64,000 nt of DNA from JBHHUI01 sp965248775 (GTDB lineage: Bacteria; Chloroflexota; Anaerolineae; Anaerolineales; JBHHUI01): positions 5,022,001 to 5,086,000 of the forward strand of contig OZ252150.1 in the NCBI GenBank assembly GCA_965248775.1. Reading direction: 5' to 3'. Positions 37,799 through 46,039 of the stretch are shown one piece after another. Both the position numbers and the translations under genes were made by a program. Below the pieces are notes generated by a model, which worked only from the letters and a program-made list of their open reading frames with translations, had not been told where the DNA came from and made no database searches. Numbering within the stretch: the stretch's first letter is position 1; every line of letters starts with the position of its first letter.

Positions 37799-40700
37799 AT
37801 GCCTCGTGCTGTAGATATTGTTCGAAACCGTCGCAAGCGTCGAGAGCGGGCGCGCAGCGGCTCGCACCGGATCGTGCGCTGGCTGGCCGGGGGGGCATTG
37901 TTGCTGACAATTCTGGGTATCGCGCTCACTACTGGTGCAGGCGGCGTGCTCGCAAGCGTGTATGCAGACTATGTCGCCGATCTCCCCAATCCGGACGTGC
38001 TCGAAGAGGCTTTCGATTCATCCAACAATGAATTCTTTCAGACCACACACATCTGGGATCGCACTGGCCAGCACCTTCTTTATGAAGTGATTGACCCTCG
38101 GGCAGGCGACCGGCAATGGCTTGGGATCGAACGGATTCCGTCCAGCTTCATCCAGGCGACCATTGTGATCGAAGACAAAACATTTTACGAGAATCCTGGA
38201 TATGACCTGGAAGGCATCCTGCGCGCTTTTATCTCGAATTTGCAGGGCAATGATATTCAGGGAGGCAGCACCATCACGCAGCAACTTGTCAAGAATGTGA
38301 TCATTGCGCCCAATACACTGGCCGAGCTTTCTTACGACCGCAAGTTCCGCGAGGTGCTGATCGCCAACGAAGTTACGAATCGCTATGGCAAAGATCAGAT
38401 TCTGGAGTGGTATCTAAACACGAATTTCTACGGCAATCTGGCCTACGGCGTGGATGCCGCCGCGCGCGTTTATTTTGGCAAGACGGCCACGGAGCTTGAA
38501 TTGGCGGAGAGTGCGCTTCTTGCGGCCATCCCGCAATTTCCGGCTTTAAATCCGATTGATGCCCCGCAGGAGGCGTTGCAGCGGCAGGTGATTGTATTGC
38601 AGGCCATGGCACGCGAAGGCTACATCTCGGCATCTGAACTCGAGTTTGCATTGCAGGTGAATGTGCTGGCGCGTATCCATCCCTCGGAGGAACGATTTGA
38701 AATACGTGCGCCGCATTTTACGTTCTACGTCCTCGAAGAGTTGACACGTATTCTCGATCCGCAACTTGTCTTCCGGGGCGGGCTAAACGTATTTACGACG
38801 ATTGACCTGACGCTGCAGCATCAGGTGGAATGCGTCACCCGTACGCAAATCGCGCGGCTGAGTGGCTTCGATCCTGGGTTAGTTGTCCCGGCCGAAGATG
38901 GGAGTCCATGTGCGGCAGCCGCGTTCCTGCCCGCTCTGCGGGCCTCGGATATCGGGGTGGATCACAAGTTGAGCAATGCCTCCGTGGTCGTGCTACGTCC
39001 GGAGACCGGCGAAGTGTTGGCAATGCTCGGCTCTGTGGACTATTGGAATGATGCAATTGACGGGCGCTTCAACGTGGCCGTGGATGGGCAGCGGCAGCCA
39101 GGTTCATCTTTCAAACCATTCACGTATCTCACAGCTTTCTCGCAGGGCTTCACGCCCGCGACGATGGCATTGGATGTACGCACCGGTTTTGAGAACGACA
39201 ACGGCACTATCTACGCGCCGGAGAATTACGATCGTCAGTTCCACGGGCCGGTCAGTTTGCGCATCGCGCTCGCCCGCTCGTATAACGTGCCCGCAGTGCA
39301 GGTGCTGAGTTGGGTCGGGGTTGATAGCGTAATTCGTACTGCGCACCGTATGGGAATCAATTCTCTTGACCGCGAAAGTGATTTCTATGGTCTGGCTCTG
39401 ACATTGGGCGGGGGCGAGGTGGTGCTGCTGGATATGACTTACGCTTTTGGCGTGATGAGTCACAATGGCATCATGGCTGGTCAGCCTGCACCGGCAGCCG
39501 GCTTGCGCACGGGTTTCCGGGAACTGGACCCGGTAAAAATACTTCGCATCGACGATGCCAATGGCCGCACACTGGAACGTTGTGGGCCGGATGGCGAGTC
39601 GCGCTGTGAGTTCGCACGTCCGGACATGCAGGCAGTCCTCAGCCCCGAATTGGCGTATTTGATTACAGATGTCCTCTCGGACGAAGAGGCGCGCATCGGT
39701 GCGTTTGGCAGCCCAAATCCGCTCGAATTGGGGCGTCCGGCCGCGGCCAAGACCGGCACCACCAATGACTTTTTGGATAACTGGACGCTGGGATACACAC
39801 CGCAGCTTGTGACCGGCGTGTGGGTCGGGAACAGCGACTCCTCTCCAATGGAAAACGTTACTGGATTGACAGGGGCTGCCCCCATCTGGCATGCGGTGAT
39901 GAAATATGCGACTCGCGATCTCCCGCCAAGTGGCTGGGAACAACCAGCCGGAATTGTTGATATGCGCGTCTGCTATCCCTCCGGTCAGGTGCCCACCGAG
40001 CACTGTCCCAGTCGGGTGGATGAAGTTTTCGTCGCCGGCACTGAACCTGTGGCGTTTGATAATTTCTGGCAGCTCTTCCAGATCAATAGGGAAACCGGGC
40101 GGCTTGCGACAGTATTTACTCCACCTGAACTAGTGGATGAGCGCGTGTTCCAGATATTGCCCCCGGAAGCAGCCGATTGGGTTCGTGACGCCGGGATACC
40201 GCAACCTCCCACAGAGTACGACACATTATTCGTCCCGCCGGAACAGGTCGGCGATGCGTATCTGACCGCGCCGTTACCTTTTACTTATGTCCGCGGCCAG
40301 GTGCCCATTGCCGGTACGGCACGCGGCGAAGACTTCCAATCCTTCCAACTGCAGATTGGCTCCGGCCTCAATCCAACCGAGTGGACCCAACTCGGCGATA
40401 ATCGAGAGGAAGCTGTCGAGGACGACATTCTCTTTCTCTGGGATACTGCCGAATTAGGGGGACTCTTCAGCTTGAAGCTGCTCGTCGTGCGTGAAGATCA
40501 GGAATTCGACGAAGTCACCGTGCAGGTTACGGTGGACAATACGCCGCCCGAAGTGGGTTTGCAGGCACCTTCGTCCGGCGAAGGTTTTGACATCGACGAT
40601 GAGTCAATTGTGATCCAACCCAATGTCCGCGATAACTTGTCTTTGGCCTATGTGGAAATTTATGTTGACAATGTGCTAGAGAAGACGAGCACCGTTGCGC

Positions 40701-40825
40701 CCTTTACAACCCGTTGGCAAATGTCCGGGTTGGGCAGCCATCAGATTTTCGTGCGCGCATTCGACGCGGCTGGAAACCAGGCGGAAAGTGAGACGGTAAC
40801 TGTGGTTGTAGAAGCGGAGGAGTAG
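37799..40825 (+). CDS. Class A penicillin-binding protein (PBP1A-like)
   Basis: 1008 residues, bifunctional peptidoglycan polymerase and crosslinker. Short basic cytoplasmic tail, membrane helix at about 32-58, GT51 transglycosylase with catalytic Glu near 124 ('IEDKTFYENPGYDLEG') and 'QGGSTITQQLVKNVI'. Transpeptidase domain with SxxK at about 435-438 ('PGSSFKPFTYLT'), SYN at about 494 and KTGT near 651 ('AAKTGTTNDFLDNW'). The last ~200 residues add an Ig-like/cadherin-like extension ('DNTPPEVGLQAPSSGEGFDI'). Start ATG 37799, divergent from the M32 gene. Confidence 0.95.
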   Translation: MPRAVDIVRNRRKRRERARSGSHRIVRWLAGGALLLTILGIALTTGAGGVLASVYADYVADLPNPDVLEEAFDSSNNEFFQTTHIWDRTGQHLLYEVIDPRAGDRQWLGIERIPSSFIQATIVIEDKTFYENPGYDLEGILRAFISNLQGNDIQGGSTITQQLVKNVIIAPNTLAELSYDRKFREVLIANEVTNRYGKDQILEWYLNTNFYGNLAYGVDAAARVYFGKTATELELAESALLAAIPQFPALNPIDAPQEALQRQVIVLQAMAREGYISASELEFALQVNVLARIHPSEERFEIRAPHFTFYVLEELTRILDPQLVFRGGLNVFTTIDLTLQHQVECVTRTQIARLSGFDPGLVVPAEDGSPCAAAAFLPALRASDIGVDHKLSNASVVVLRPETGEVLAMLGSVDYWNDAIDGRFNVAVDGQRQPGSSFKPFTYLTAFSQGFTPATMALDVRTGFENDNGTIYAPENYDRQFHGPVSLRIALARSYNVPAVQVLSWVGVDSVIRTAHRMGINSLDRESDFYGLALTLGGGEVVLLDMTYAFGVMSHNGIMAGQPAPAAGLRTGFRELDPVKILRIDDANGRTLERCGPDGESRCEFARPDMQAVLSPELAYLITDVLSDEEARIGAFGSPNPLELGRPAAAKTGTTNDFLDNWTLGYTPQLVTGVWVGNSDSSPMENVTGLTGAAPIWHAVMKYATRDLPPSGWEQPAGIVDMRVCYPSGQVPTEHCPSRVDEVFVAGTEPVAFDNFWQLFQINRETGRLATVFTPPELVDERVFQILPPEAADWVRDAGIPQPPTEYDTLFVPPEQVGDAYLTAPLPFTYVRGQVPIAGTARGEDFQSFQLQIGSGLNPTEWTQLGDNREEAVEDDILFLWDTAELGGLFSLKLLVVREDQEFDEVTVQVTVDNTPPEVGLQAPSSGEGFDIDDESIVIQPNVRDNLSLAYVEIYVDNVLEKTSTVAPFTTRWQMSGLGSHQIFVRAFDAAGNQAESETVTVVVEAEE

Positions 40826-40860
40826 TGGTTGGAGATTGACTACTAAATTAAAAACAGTCT

Positions 40861-41577
40861 CTAGCCGTCAATCTCAATCATGAGGTCCCTTGCCATCTCA
40901 ATACCCAGCACGCGTTCCTCCCCGCTCTCGGTTTTGATGGATACAGGCCCATTGAAGGGCGCTCTGCCGACAAGAGTGACCCTTGCCCCCGGTAGCAGCC
41001 CCAACTTTTCGAGATAACTTAGTTTTTCCGGTGTGTGGTTGCAGATGCGCCGGACAATGCCCTGCGTGCCAAGTTCGCATTCTAGCGTGCTTACATCGTT
41101 GACTGCGGGCATTTGCCCAGCTGCGGTCGGGATTGGGTCACCATGCGGACAACGTTCAGGGAAGCCGGATAGCTCGTCCATGCGTTCTTCGAAACGAGTA
41201 TCGATAGCGGATTCCAGCCGGTGCGCGTACGCATGCACTTCTTCCCAGTTGAAGCGCATCACCATTACGAGAAAAGATTCCAACAATCGATGGCTGCGGA
41301 TCGAACGGAGTGCTTCCCGTTCGCCAATGGTAGAGAGCGTCACTCCTTTGTAGCGCTCGTGTTCCAAAAAACCGGCCTCGACCAGTTTGCGGATCATTTT
41401 TGTAGCAGCCGGCGGCGATACATCCAATTGCTCGGCAACAGCCTTGGTGGAGACCGGCAGGGGCGTGGGCTTGTATTCTGGATATTGCAGACGATAGATG
41501 TCTGCCAAATATTCGCGTTGTACGTGAGTAAGCGTCTCGGACACGAAAACCTCTGTCCTCAATAGGATTAACGCCAA
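40861..41577 (-). CDS. DtxR/MntR-family metal-dependent repressor
   Basis: 238 residues. Winged helix at the N-terminus ('REYLADIYRLQ', 'TKAVAEQLDVSPPAATKMIR', 'HERYKGVTLSTIGEREA'), metal-binding/dimerisation domain ('HRLLESFLVMVMRFNWEEVH', 'RLESAIDTRFEERMDELSGF', 'CPHGDPIP'), and a C-terminal SH3-like FeoA domain ('KLGLLPGARVTLVGRAP', 'SGEERVLGIEMARDLMI'). A GTG at 41544 ('SETLTHVQREY') is a closer match to family starts. Divergent from an iron ABC transporter operon, which it is expected to repress when Fe(II) or Mn(II) is plentiful. Confidence 0.92.
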   Translation of the reverse strand: MALILLRTEVFVSETLTHVQREYLADIYRLQYPEYKPTPLPVSTKAVAEQLDVSPPAATKMIRKLVEAGFLEHERYKGVTLSTIGEREALRSIRSHRLLESFLVMVMRFNWEEVHAYAHRLESAIDTRFEERMDELSGFPERCPHGDPIPTAAGQMPAVNDVSTLECELGTQGIVRRICNHTPEKLSYLEKLGLLPGARVTLVGRAPFNGPVSIKTESGEERVLGIEMARDLMIEIDG

Positions 41578-41608
41578 TTGTAGCAGTCATTGAGTGGAGC
41601 TTTAACCC

Positions 41609-41631
41609 GAGTTAATTTAAGGCTTAACCTC
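41609..41631. promoter_or_regulatory. Candidate DtxR-type operator
   Basis: Interrupted palindrome GAGTTAA (41609-41615) / TTAACCTC (41624-41631), reminiscent of the TTAGGTTAGSCTAACCTAA-type sites of DtxR proteins. It lies between the divergent repressor and transporter genes. A TATACT -10-like box is at 41684-41689 and GGAGG precedes the ATG at 41721. No clear -35 is seen. Confidence 0.55.
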
Positions 41632-41720
41632 AGACATTTATCTATTTAACCGACTACTCTAGATTAATGAGATAAATATCGATTATACTGGCGGCATTAA
41701 CAATTGAGGAGGCATTTTTT

Positions 41721-42791
41721 ATGATGTCGGTTTTGATGTCGTGGTCGGTTGTATTTTTAGCCTGCTTGTTTTTGTCTGCATGTGCAGTGCCAACGCCAGA
41801 GGTTGTGCGTGAGATCGTTGAAGTCGAGGTCACCCGTGAGGTCGAAGTCTCGGCCGAGCTAGGCTCTCTGGTTGTCTACTCTGGCCGCAGTGAGACGTTG
41901 GTCGCTGCCCTCATCGAGCAGTTCGCCGAGGTCACCGGCATTGAGGTTGAAGTCCGTTACGGTAAAACGGCTGAATTGGCCGCTACGCTGCTGGAAGAAG
42001 GCGCCAACTCGCCGGCGGACGTATTCTTCGCGCAGGAACCCGGCGGGATGGGGGCCGTGGCCGAGGCTGGCATGTTGGCGCCGCTGCCGGATGAAATCCT
42101 GAACCAAGTGGACTCCCGTTTCCGCTCGCCAAACGGGTTGTGGGTCGGTATCTCCGGCCGCGCGCGTGTGATCGTCTATAACACGGATAACGTCAGCCCT
42201 GAGGATTTGCCGGATGATATTTGGGACTTCACTGACCCGAAGTGGAAGGGCCGCATTGGCTGGCCGCCCACCAATGGCTCGTTCCAGACGATGGTTACAG
42301 GCATGCGGGAGGTATGGGGTGAGGAGAGGACGCGCGAGTGGCTGGAAGGTATCCAGGCCAACGATCCGCAGGTGTATGAGAAGAACACGCCCACTGTCGC
42401 CGCGGTCGCCGCTGGTGAAATAGATGTTGGTTTTGTGAACCACTACTATCTTTACCGCTTCATCGCAGCCGAGGGCGAGGACTTCACGGCGCGCAATTAT
42501 TTCCTGCCTGGAGGGGGACCGGGCTCGCTGGTCATGGTGGCAGGTGCTGGTCGCATTGCCACTGGCCCGAACGAGGCCAATGCGCTTAAGTTCATCGAGT
42601 TCATGCTCTCCACCGTGGCGCAGCAGTACTTCGCTGGCCAGACATTCGAGTATCCCCTGATAGAAGGCGTGCGTACCCACCGTGAATTGACGCCCCTAGG
42701 GGAGCTTAATGCGATTGACATCAACCTGGCAGACCTGGCGGACCTGCAAGGCACAGTCCAGCTGCTGAGTGACGTAGGCGCTCTACCGTAG
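41721..42791 (+). CDS. Iron ABC transporter substrate-binding lipoprotein (FbpA/FutA-like)
   Basis: 356 residues, strong GGAGG site. Signal peptide and lipobox 'FLSACA', then 'LVVYSGRSETLVAALIEQF', 'VEVRYGKTAELAATLLEEG' and 'ADVFFAQEPGGMGAVAEAG' as in ferric-iron binding proteins. The Tyr cluster 'VNHYYLYRF' matches the iron-binding tyrosines of FbpA/FutA. It captures Fe(III) outside the membrane and hands it to the permease encoded 130 bp downstream. Its position opposite a DtxR-family gene supports iron. A second, truncated copy lies at 46040-46783 and is highly similar. Confidence 0.92.
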   Translation: MMSVLMSWSVVFLACLFLSACAVPTPEVVREIVEVEVTREVEVSAELGSLVVYSGRSETLVAALIEQFAEVTGIEVEVRYGKTAELAATLLEEGANSPADVFFAQEPGGMGAVAEAGMLAPLPDEILNQVDSRFRSPNGLWVGISGRARVIVYNTDNVSPEDLPDDIWDFTDPKWKGRIGWPPTNGSFQTMVTGMREVWGEERTREWLEGIQANDPQVYEKNTPTVAAVAAGEIDVGFVNHYYLYRFIAAEGEDFTARNYFLPGGGPGSLVMVAGAGRIATGPNEANALKFIEFMLSTVAQQYFAGQTFEYPLIEGVRTHRELTPLGELNAIDINLADLADLQGTVQLLSDVGALP

Positions 42792-42922
42792 TCTCTACTG
42801 AATGAGGTCACCCGATCGAACCTACAACCAGGAACGAATCCGAAGGACTGACCTCGGACGGGAGACCTTTCTGCATGCGCTTCGGCCCTCCGGCGGAGAC
42901 TGCTCACTACTAACTGGAACCT

Positions 42923-44563
42923 ATGGCTGAAGCTGTATTTTCACGACGGCGAATGAGGGGCGCACGGGGCTTCCGAGTCCCCTTCCACGCGAATTGGACA
43001 AAGTTCGCATTGTGGCTGGTTGCCGGCCTGGTTACGACTGCGCTGCTGCTGCCAACCGGCTACCTGCTCATCCGCGCGCTGGGGGGTGGGGAGACCGCGG
43101 TGCGCATCTTGTTCCGTCTGCGCACAGTGGCCATCCTTGGGCGTACGGTCTGGCTGGCGCTAACGGTGACGGCGGCCTCGGCTGTCATTGCCGTGCCGCT
43201 GGCCTGGCTCACGGTGCGCACTGATCTGCCCTTGCGACGTATGTGGGCTGTGCTCACGCCGCTGCCGCTCGTGGTTCCTAGCTTTGTGGGCGCCTTTCTT
43301 GTGGTGTCGGCGCTCGGGCCTCGTGGCCTACTGCAGCAACTTTTGGAAGGTCCATTCGGTATAGAACGGCTGCCTTCAATCTACGGTTTCCCGGGCGCGT
43401 TGCTAACACTGACGCTGTTGAGCTATCCCTACGTTCTGCTGAGCGTCCGCGCTGCGTTGCAGCGCATGGACCCGGCGCTGGAAGAGGCTTCGCGGAGCCT
43501 CGGCAATGGCCCCTGGGCAACCTTTCGCCGGGTGACGCTACCGCACCTGCGCCCAGCTTTTGGGGCTGGCTGTCTGTTGGTTGCGCTCTACACTCTGCGG
43601 GACTTCGGCGCGGTCTCGGTCATGCGTTACAGCACGTTTACGCGCGTGATCTTCGTGCAGTACCAGGGCTTTGATCGCTCCGCGTCCGCCGCGTTAGCGC
43701 TGGTGTTGGTGCTACTAACGCTAGTTATCCTGGTACTGGAAGCCCGCACTCGTGGCCGTGGCCGGGCGCGCTATTACTGGAGCGGCGTCGGTGCCGCCCG
43801 CCCGCCCAAACTCGTCCGGCTTGGCAGCTGGCGATGGCCGGCATTGTTTTACTGTGCGTCCGTTGTCGTGTTGGGTTTGGCGCTGCCAGCCGGCGTGCTG
43901 CTCTTCTGGCTCGTGCGGGGCTTGCTGGCAGGAGAGGTGTTGACGCCGCTCGCACTAGCAACCTGGAATTCGATTGTCGCTTCCGCGCTGGCGGCCCTCG
44001 CCACCGTCGCCGCAGCGCTGCCCGTCGCGATTCTCGCTGTGCGGCATTGGAGTCGTCTGACGCAATTGTTAGAGCGGATTACTTATTCGGCCTTTGCGCT
44101 GCCGGGCATCGTTGTCGCCCTAGCGCTGGTCTTTTTCGGCTCGAACTTTGCCCTGTCGCTCTACCAGACGCTACCAATGCTGATCTTGGCTTATGGCATC
44201 CTGTTTATTCCGCAGGCGTTGGGCGCCGTGCGCGCTTCACTGCTTCAAGTACATCCCGGTCTGGAAGAGAGCGCCCGCAGCTTGGGACGGCGGCCGCTCC
44301 GGGTCTTTGCCACCATCACGCTGCCGCTGGCATGGCCGGGGGTCGCGGCGGGTGCCGGCCTAGTGTTCTTGACGACGATGAAAGAGTTGCCGGCGACCTT
44401 GATATTGGCGCCGCTCGGCTTCAAGACGCTGGCGACCGACGTCTGGTCAGCCATATCGGAGGCTTTCTTCGCCCAGGCGGCTGCGCCGGCTCTGATCATC
44501 ATCCTGGTCTCTTCACTACCCATGGCATTCTTTATCCTGCGTGAGCAAAAGGAAGAGCTATGA
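42923..44563 (+). CDS. Iron ABC transporter permease (FbpB-like)
   Basis: 546 residues with about 12 membrane segments in two homologous halves, the fused permease form used by ferric-iron uptake systems. Each half has an EAA-type loop that contacts the ATPase: 'ALEEASRSLGNGPWATFRRV' and 'GLEESARSLGRRPLRVFATI'. ATG at 42923. The stop overlaps the start of an ABC ATPase remnant (ATGA, 44560-44563), so the operon once ran SBP-permease-ATPase. The 131-bp gap before it holds no visible gene. Confidence 0.93.
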   Translation: MAEAVFSRRRMRGARGFRVPFHANWTKFALWLVAGLVTTALLLPTGYLLIRALGGGETAVRILFRLRTVAILGRTVWLALTVTAASAVIAVPLAWLTVRTDLPLRRMWAVLTPLPLVVPSFVGAFLVVSALGPRGLLQQLLEGPFGIERLPSIYGFPGALLTLTLLSYPYVLLSVRAALQRMDPALEEASRSLGNGPWATFRRVTLPHLRPAFGAGCLLVALYTLRDFGAVSVMRYSTFTRVIFVQYQGFDRSASAALALVLVLLTLVILVLEARTRGRGRARYYWSGVGAARPPKLVRLGSWRWPALFYCASVVVLGLALPAGVLLFWLVRGLLAGEVLTPLALATWNSIVASALAALATVAAALPVAILAVRHWSRLTQLLERITYSAFALPGIVVALALVFFGSNFALSLYQTLPMLILAYGILFIPQALGAVRASLLQVHPGLEESARSLGRRPLRVFATITLPLAWPGVAAGAGLVFLTTMKELPATLILAPLGFKTLATDVWSAISEAFFAQAAAPALIIILVSSLPMAFFILREQKEEL

Positions 44564-44637
44564 GTCTCATTATGATGGCTACTGCACTGGTGAAACGAAA
44601 AAGATATGTCGCCAAGCTCAAGCTTGCGGGTGCCTAA
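44560..44637 (+). pseudogene. Truncated start of an ABC transporter ATPase
   Basis: Starts in an ATGA overlap with the permease, as expected for the third gene of the operon. Only the first ~13 codons ('MSLIMMATALVKR') look like an ATPase N-terminus. After that the sequence is unrelated and stops at 44635-44637. The rest of this gene is gone, probably deleted together with the start of the second operon copy during rearrangement around the IS that follows. A small hairpin GTCCTAC/GTAGGAC lies at 44655-44674. Confidence 0.7.
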
Positions 44638-45092
44638 TCATCGGTTCCCGACAAGTCCTACTCTTAGGTAGGACCTCCCTTAACCGTGATTATCGAGATT
44701 GAGCGCTAACGCTTGAACGAAAGCGGGTTCACTGGCCGCGTAGCGTCCTGTGATTGTTGTCGAAGCAATGCAGGAGGGGGCCATTGAACCCGGCGGATAT
44801 ATTCTGCCCGAATATCGAATGTCCGGCAAGAGGTCAGACTGGTGAAGACAATATCAGGGTCCATAGTCGGCAGGAAAAACGCTACCACTGCGAGGTGTGC
44901 AACACGACCTTCGTGGCGACCAAAGGCACGCTCTTCTACCGCTTGCACACCGACCCCAAGATCGTGATGCTGGTGATCACCTTGTTGGCGTACGGCTGTC
45001 CACGGCAAGCGATCGTGGCGGCTTTCGGATTGGACGAGCGCACCGTACAGAAATGGTGGCAACGCGCGGGAGAACGATGCAAGGCTATTCAC

Positions 45093-45120
45093 ACAGTCGG
45101 GTGCGACTGCACTCGGCGCC
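45093..45120 (+). repeat. 28-bp X-Y-X'-Y' palindromic insert D (family II)
   Basis: Between CAC (His) and CAT (His) of 'AIH|HVVG'. X CAGTCG 45094-45099 pairs with CGACTG 45104-45109. Y CGGGTGC 45098-45104 pairs with GCACTCG 45109-45115 (one G-T). The first 24 bases recur, with one extra A, as the inner element of insert B (45519-45544). Length 28 gives the observed +1 frame change. Confidence 0.85.
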
Positions 45121-45237
45121 CATGTGGTTGGCAATAGTCAGTTGGATTTGCAGCAAGTACAAGCCGATGAGATCAAAGTCAAGACACAACGTGGCACAAT
45201 CTGGATGGCGATGGCTATGATGATTTCCACGCGGCTG

Positions 45238-45288
45238 CCCAGTCTCGCACAGTGCCGTGCACACTGCATCGGTATCGACTGGACGAGG
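45238..45288 (+). repeat. 51-bp nested palindromic insert E
   Basis: In-frame insert between 'STRL' and 'WLGGVIS'. Outer element: CCCAGTCTCG (45238-45247) and TCGACTGGACGAGG (45275-45288), with X CCAGTC 45239-45244 / GACTGG 45277-45282 and Y CTCG 45244-45247 / CGAG 45284-45287. Its joined halves are the reverse complement of the insert at 6426-6449 over 23 bases. Inner element 45248-45274: X CAGTG 45250-45254 / CACTG 45262-45266, and Y TGCCG 45253-45257 / CGGTA 45270-45274. Confidence 0.88.
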
Positions 45289-45507
45289 TGGTTGGGCGGG
45301 GTCATTAGCGCGAAACGTGACAAGGGGCTCATTCGTGTATTGGCGGAGCAAATCCGTGCTGTCGCGCTCTGTCGTCCGCTCCTGCTGGCGGTGGACGGCC
45401 TGCCGAGCTACGTGGACGCTTTTCGCAAAACCTTTCGCTCGCGACTGCCGCACCGTACAGGCGAACAGGGTCGTTTGCGCCTGATAGCCTGGCCGAACAT
45501 CGCCACC

Positions 45508-45559
45508 AAGTACTGCCGCACAGTCGGGTGCAGACTGCACTCGGTACCCGGCAAGTGTC
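45508..45559 (+). repeat. 52-bp nested palindromic insert B
   Basis: Between 'NIAT' and 'VQVVKQR'. Outer halves AGTACTGCCG (45509-45518) and TACCCGGCAAGTGT (45545-45558) equal the complete insert core at 1173-1196. Inner 26-bp element 45519-45544 is a copy of insert D: X CAGTC 45521-45525 / GACTG 45533-45537, Y CGGGTGC 45525-45531 / GCACTCG 45537-45543. The inner element sits exactly after base 10 of the outer one. Confidence 0.88.
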
Positions 45560-45613
45560 GTACAGGTCGTCAAACAACGTGCGGCCGGCAAGCTGACTAT
45601 CGACCGGCGCAGC

Positions 45614-45666
45614 GAGTACTGCCGCGCTTGTCGCGTGCGACAGCATCGTGATACCCGGCAAGTGTC
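45614..45666 (+). repeat. 53-bp nested palindromic insert C
   Basis: Between 'TIDRRS' and 'VQGACEM'. Outer halves identical to those of insert B (45615-45624 and 45652-45665). The inner 27-bp element (45625-45651) differs: X TGTCGC 45629-45634 / GCGACA 45637-45642, Y TCGCG 45631-45635 / CGTGA 45647-45651 (one G-T). It shares a GTGC-AC-GCATCG backbone with the inner part of insert E while its stem bases differ in pairs. Length 53 matches the frame change. Confidence 0.85.
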
Positions 45667-46039
45667 GTGCAAGGCGCATGCGAGATGATTACACAACTCA
45701 TCCAGACCACTCAAGGCCGCGGCATGATCAACACAGCCTATATCGAGCGGCTGAATGCCACCTTCCGTCAACGGTTGAGCTGCCTCGCGCGCCGCACGCG
45801 TCATCTGGCGCAACAAGCCGAGACCCTCGTCGCGGGCATGTATGTCGTCGGCTGTGTCTACAACTTCTGTGACTATCACAAGAGCTTGCGTCTGCGTCTC
45901 TCCGTCGGCTCGCACAGTTTCCGCTGGGTGCGACGGACCCCAGCACTGGCTGCCGGTTTGACTGACCATCGTTGGAGTATTGCTGAACTGCTGCATTTCA
46001 AGGTGCCTCCCCCGCGCTGGACGCCACCCAAACGCCGCG

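Noticed and set aside
44655..44676. GTCCTAC/GTAGGAC hairpin as a further member of the X-Y-X'-Y' family
   Set aside because: It lies outside any gene, so no insertion can be shown. A second interlocking stem of 4 bp (AGGT/ACCT) is too short to trust.
1172..45666. Translational bypassing of the small inserts by ribosomes
   Set aside because: No matching take-off and landing codons were found at the insert borders, and the transposases have other defects. Kept only as an analogy, not as a claim.
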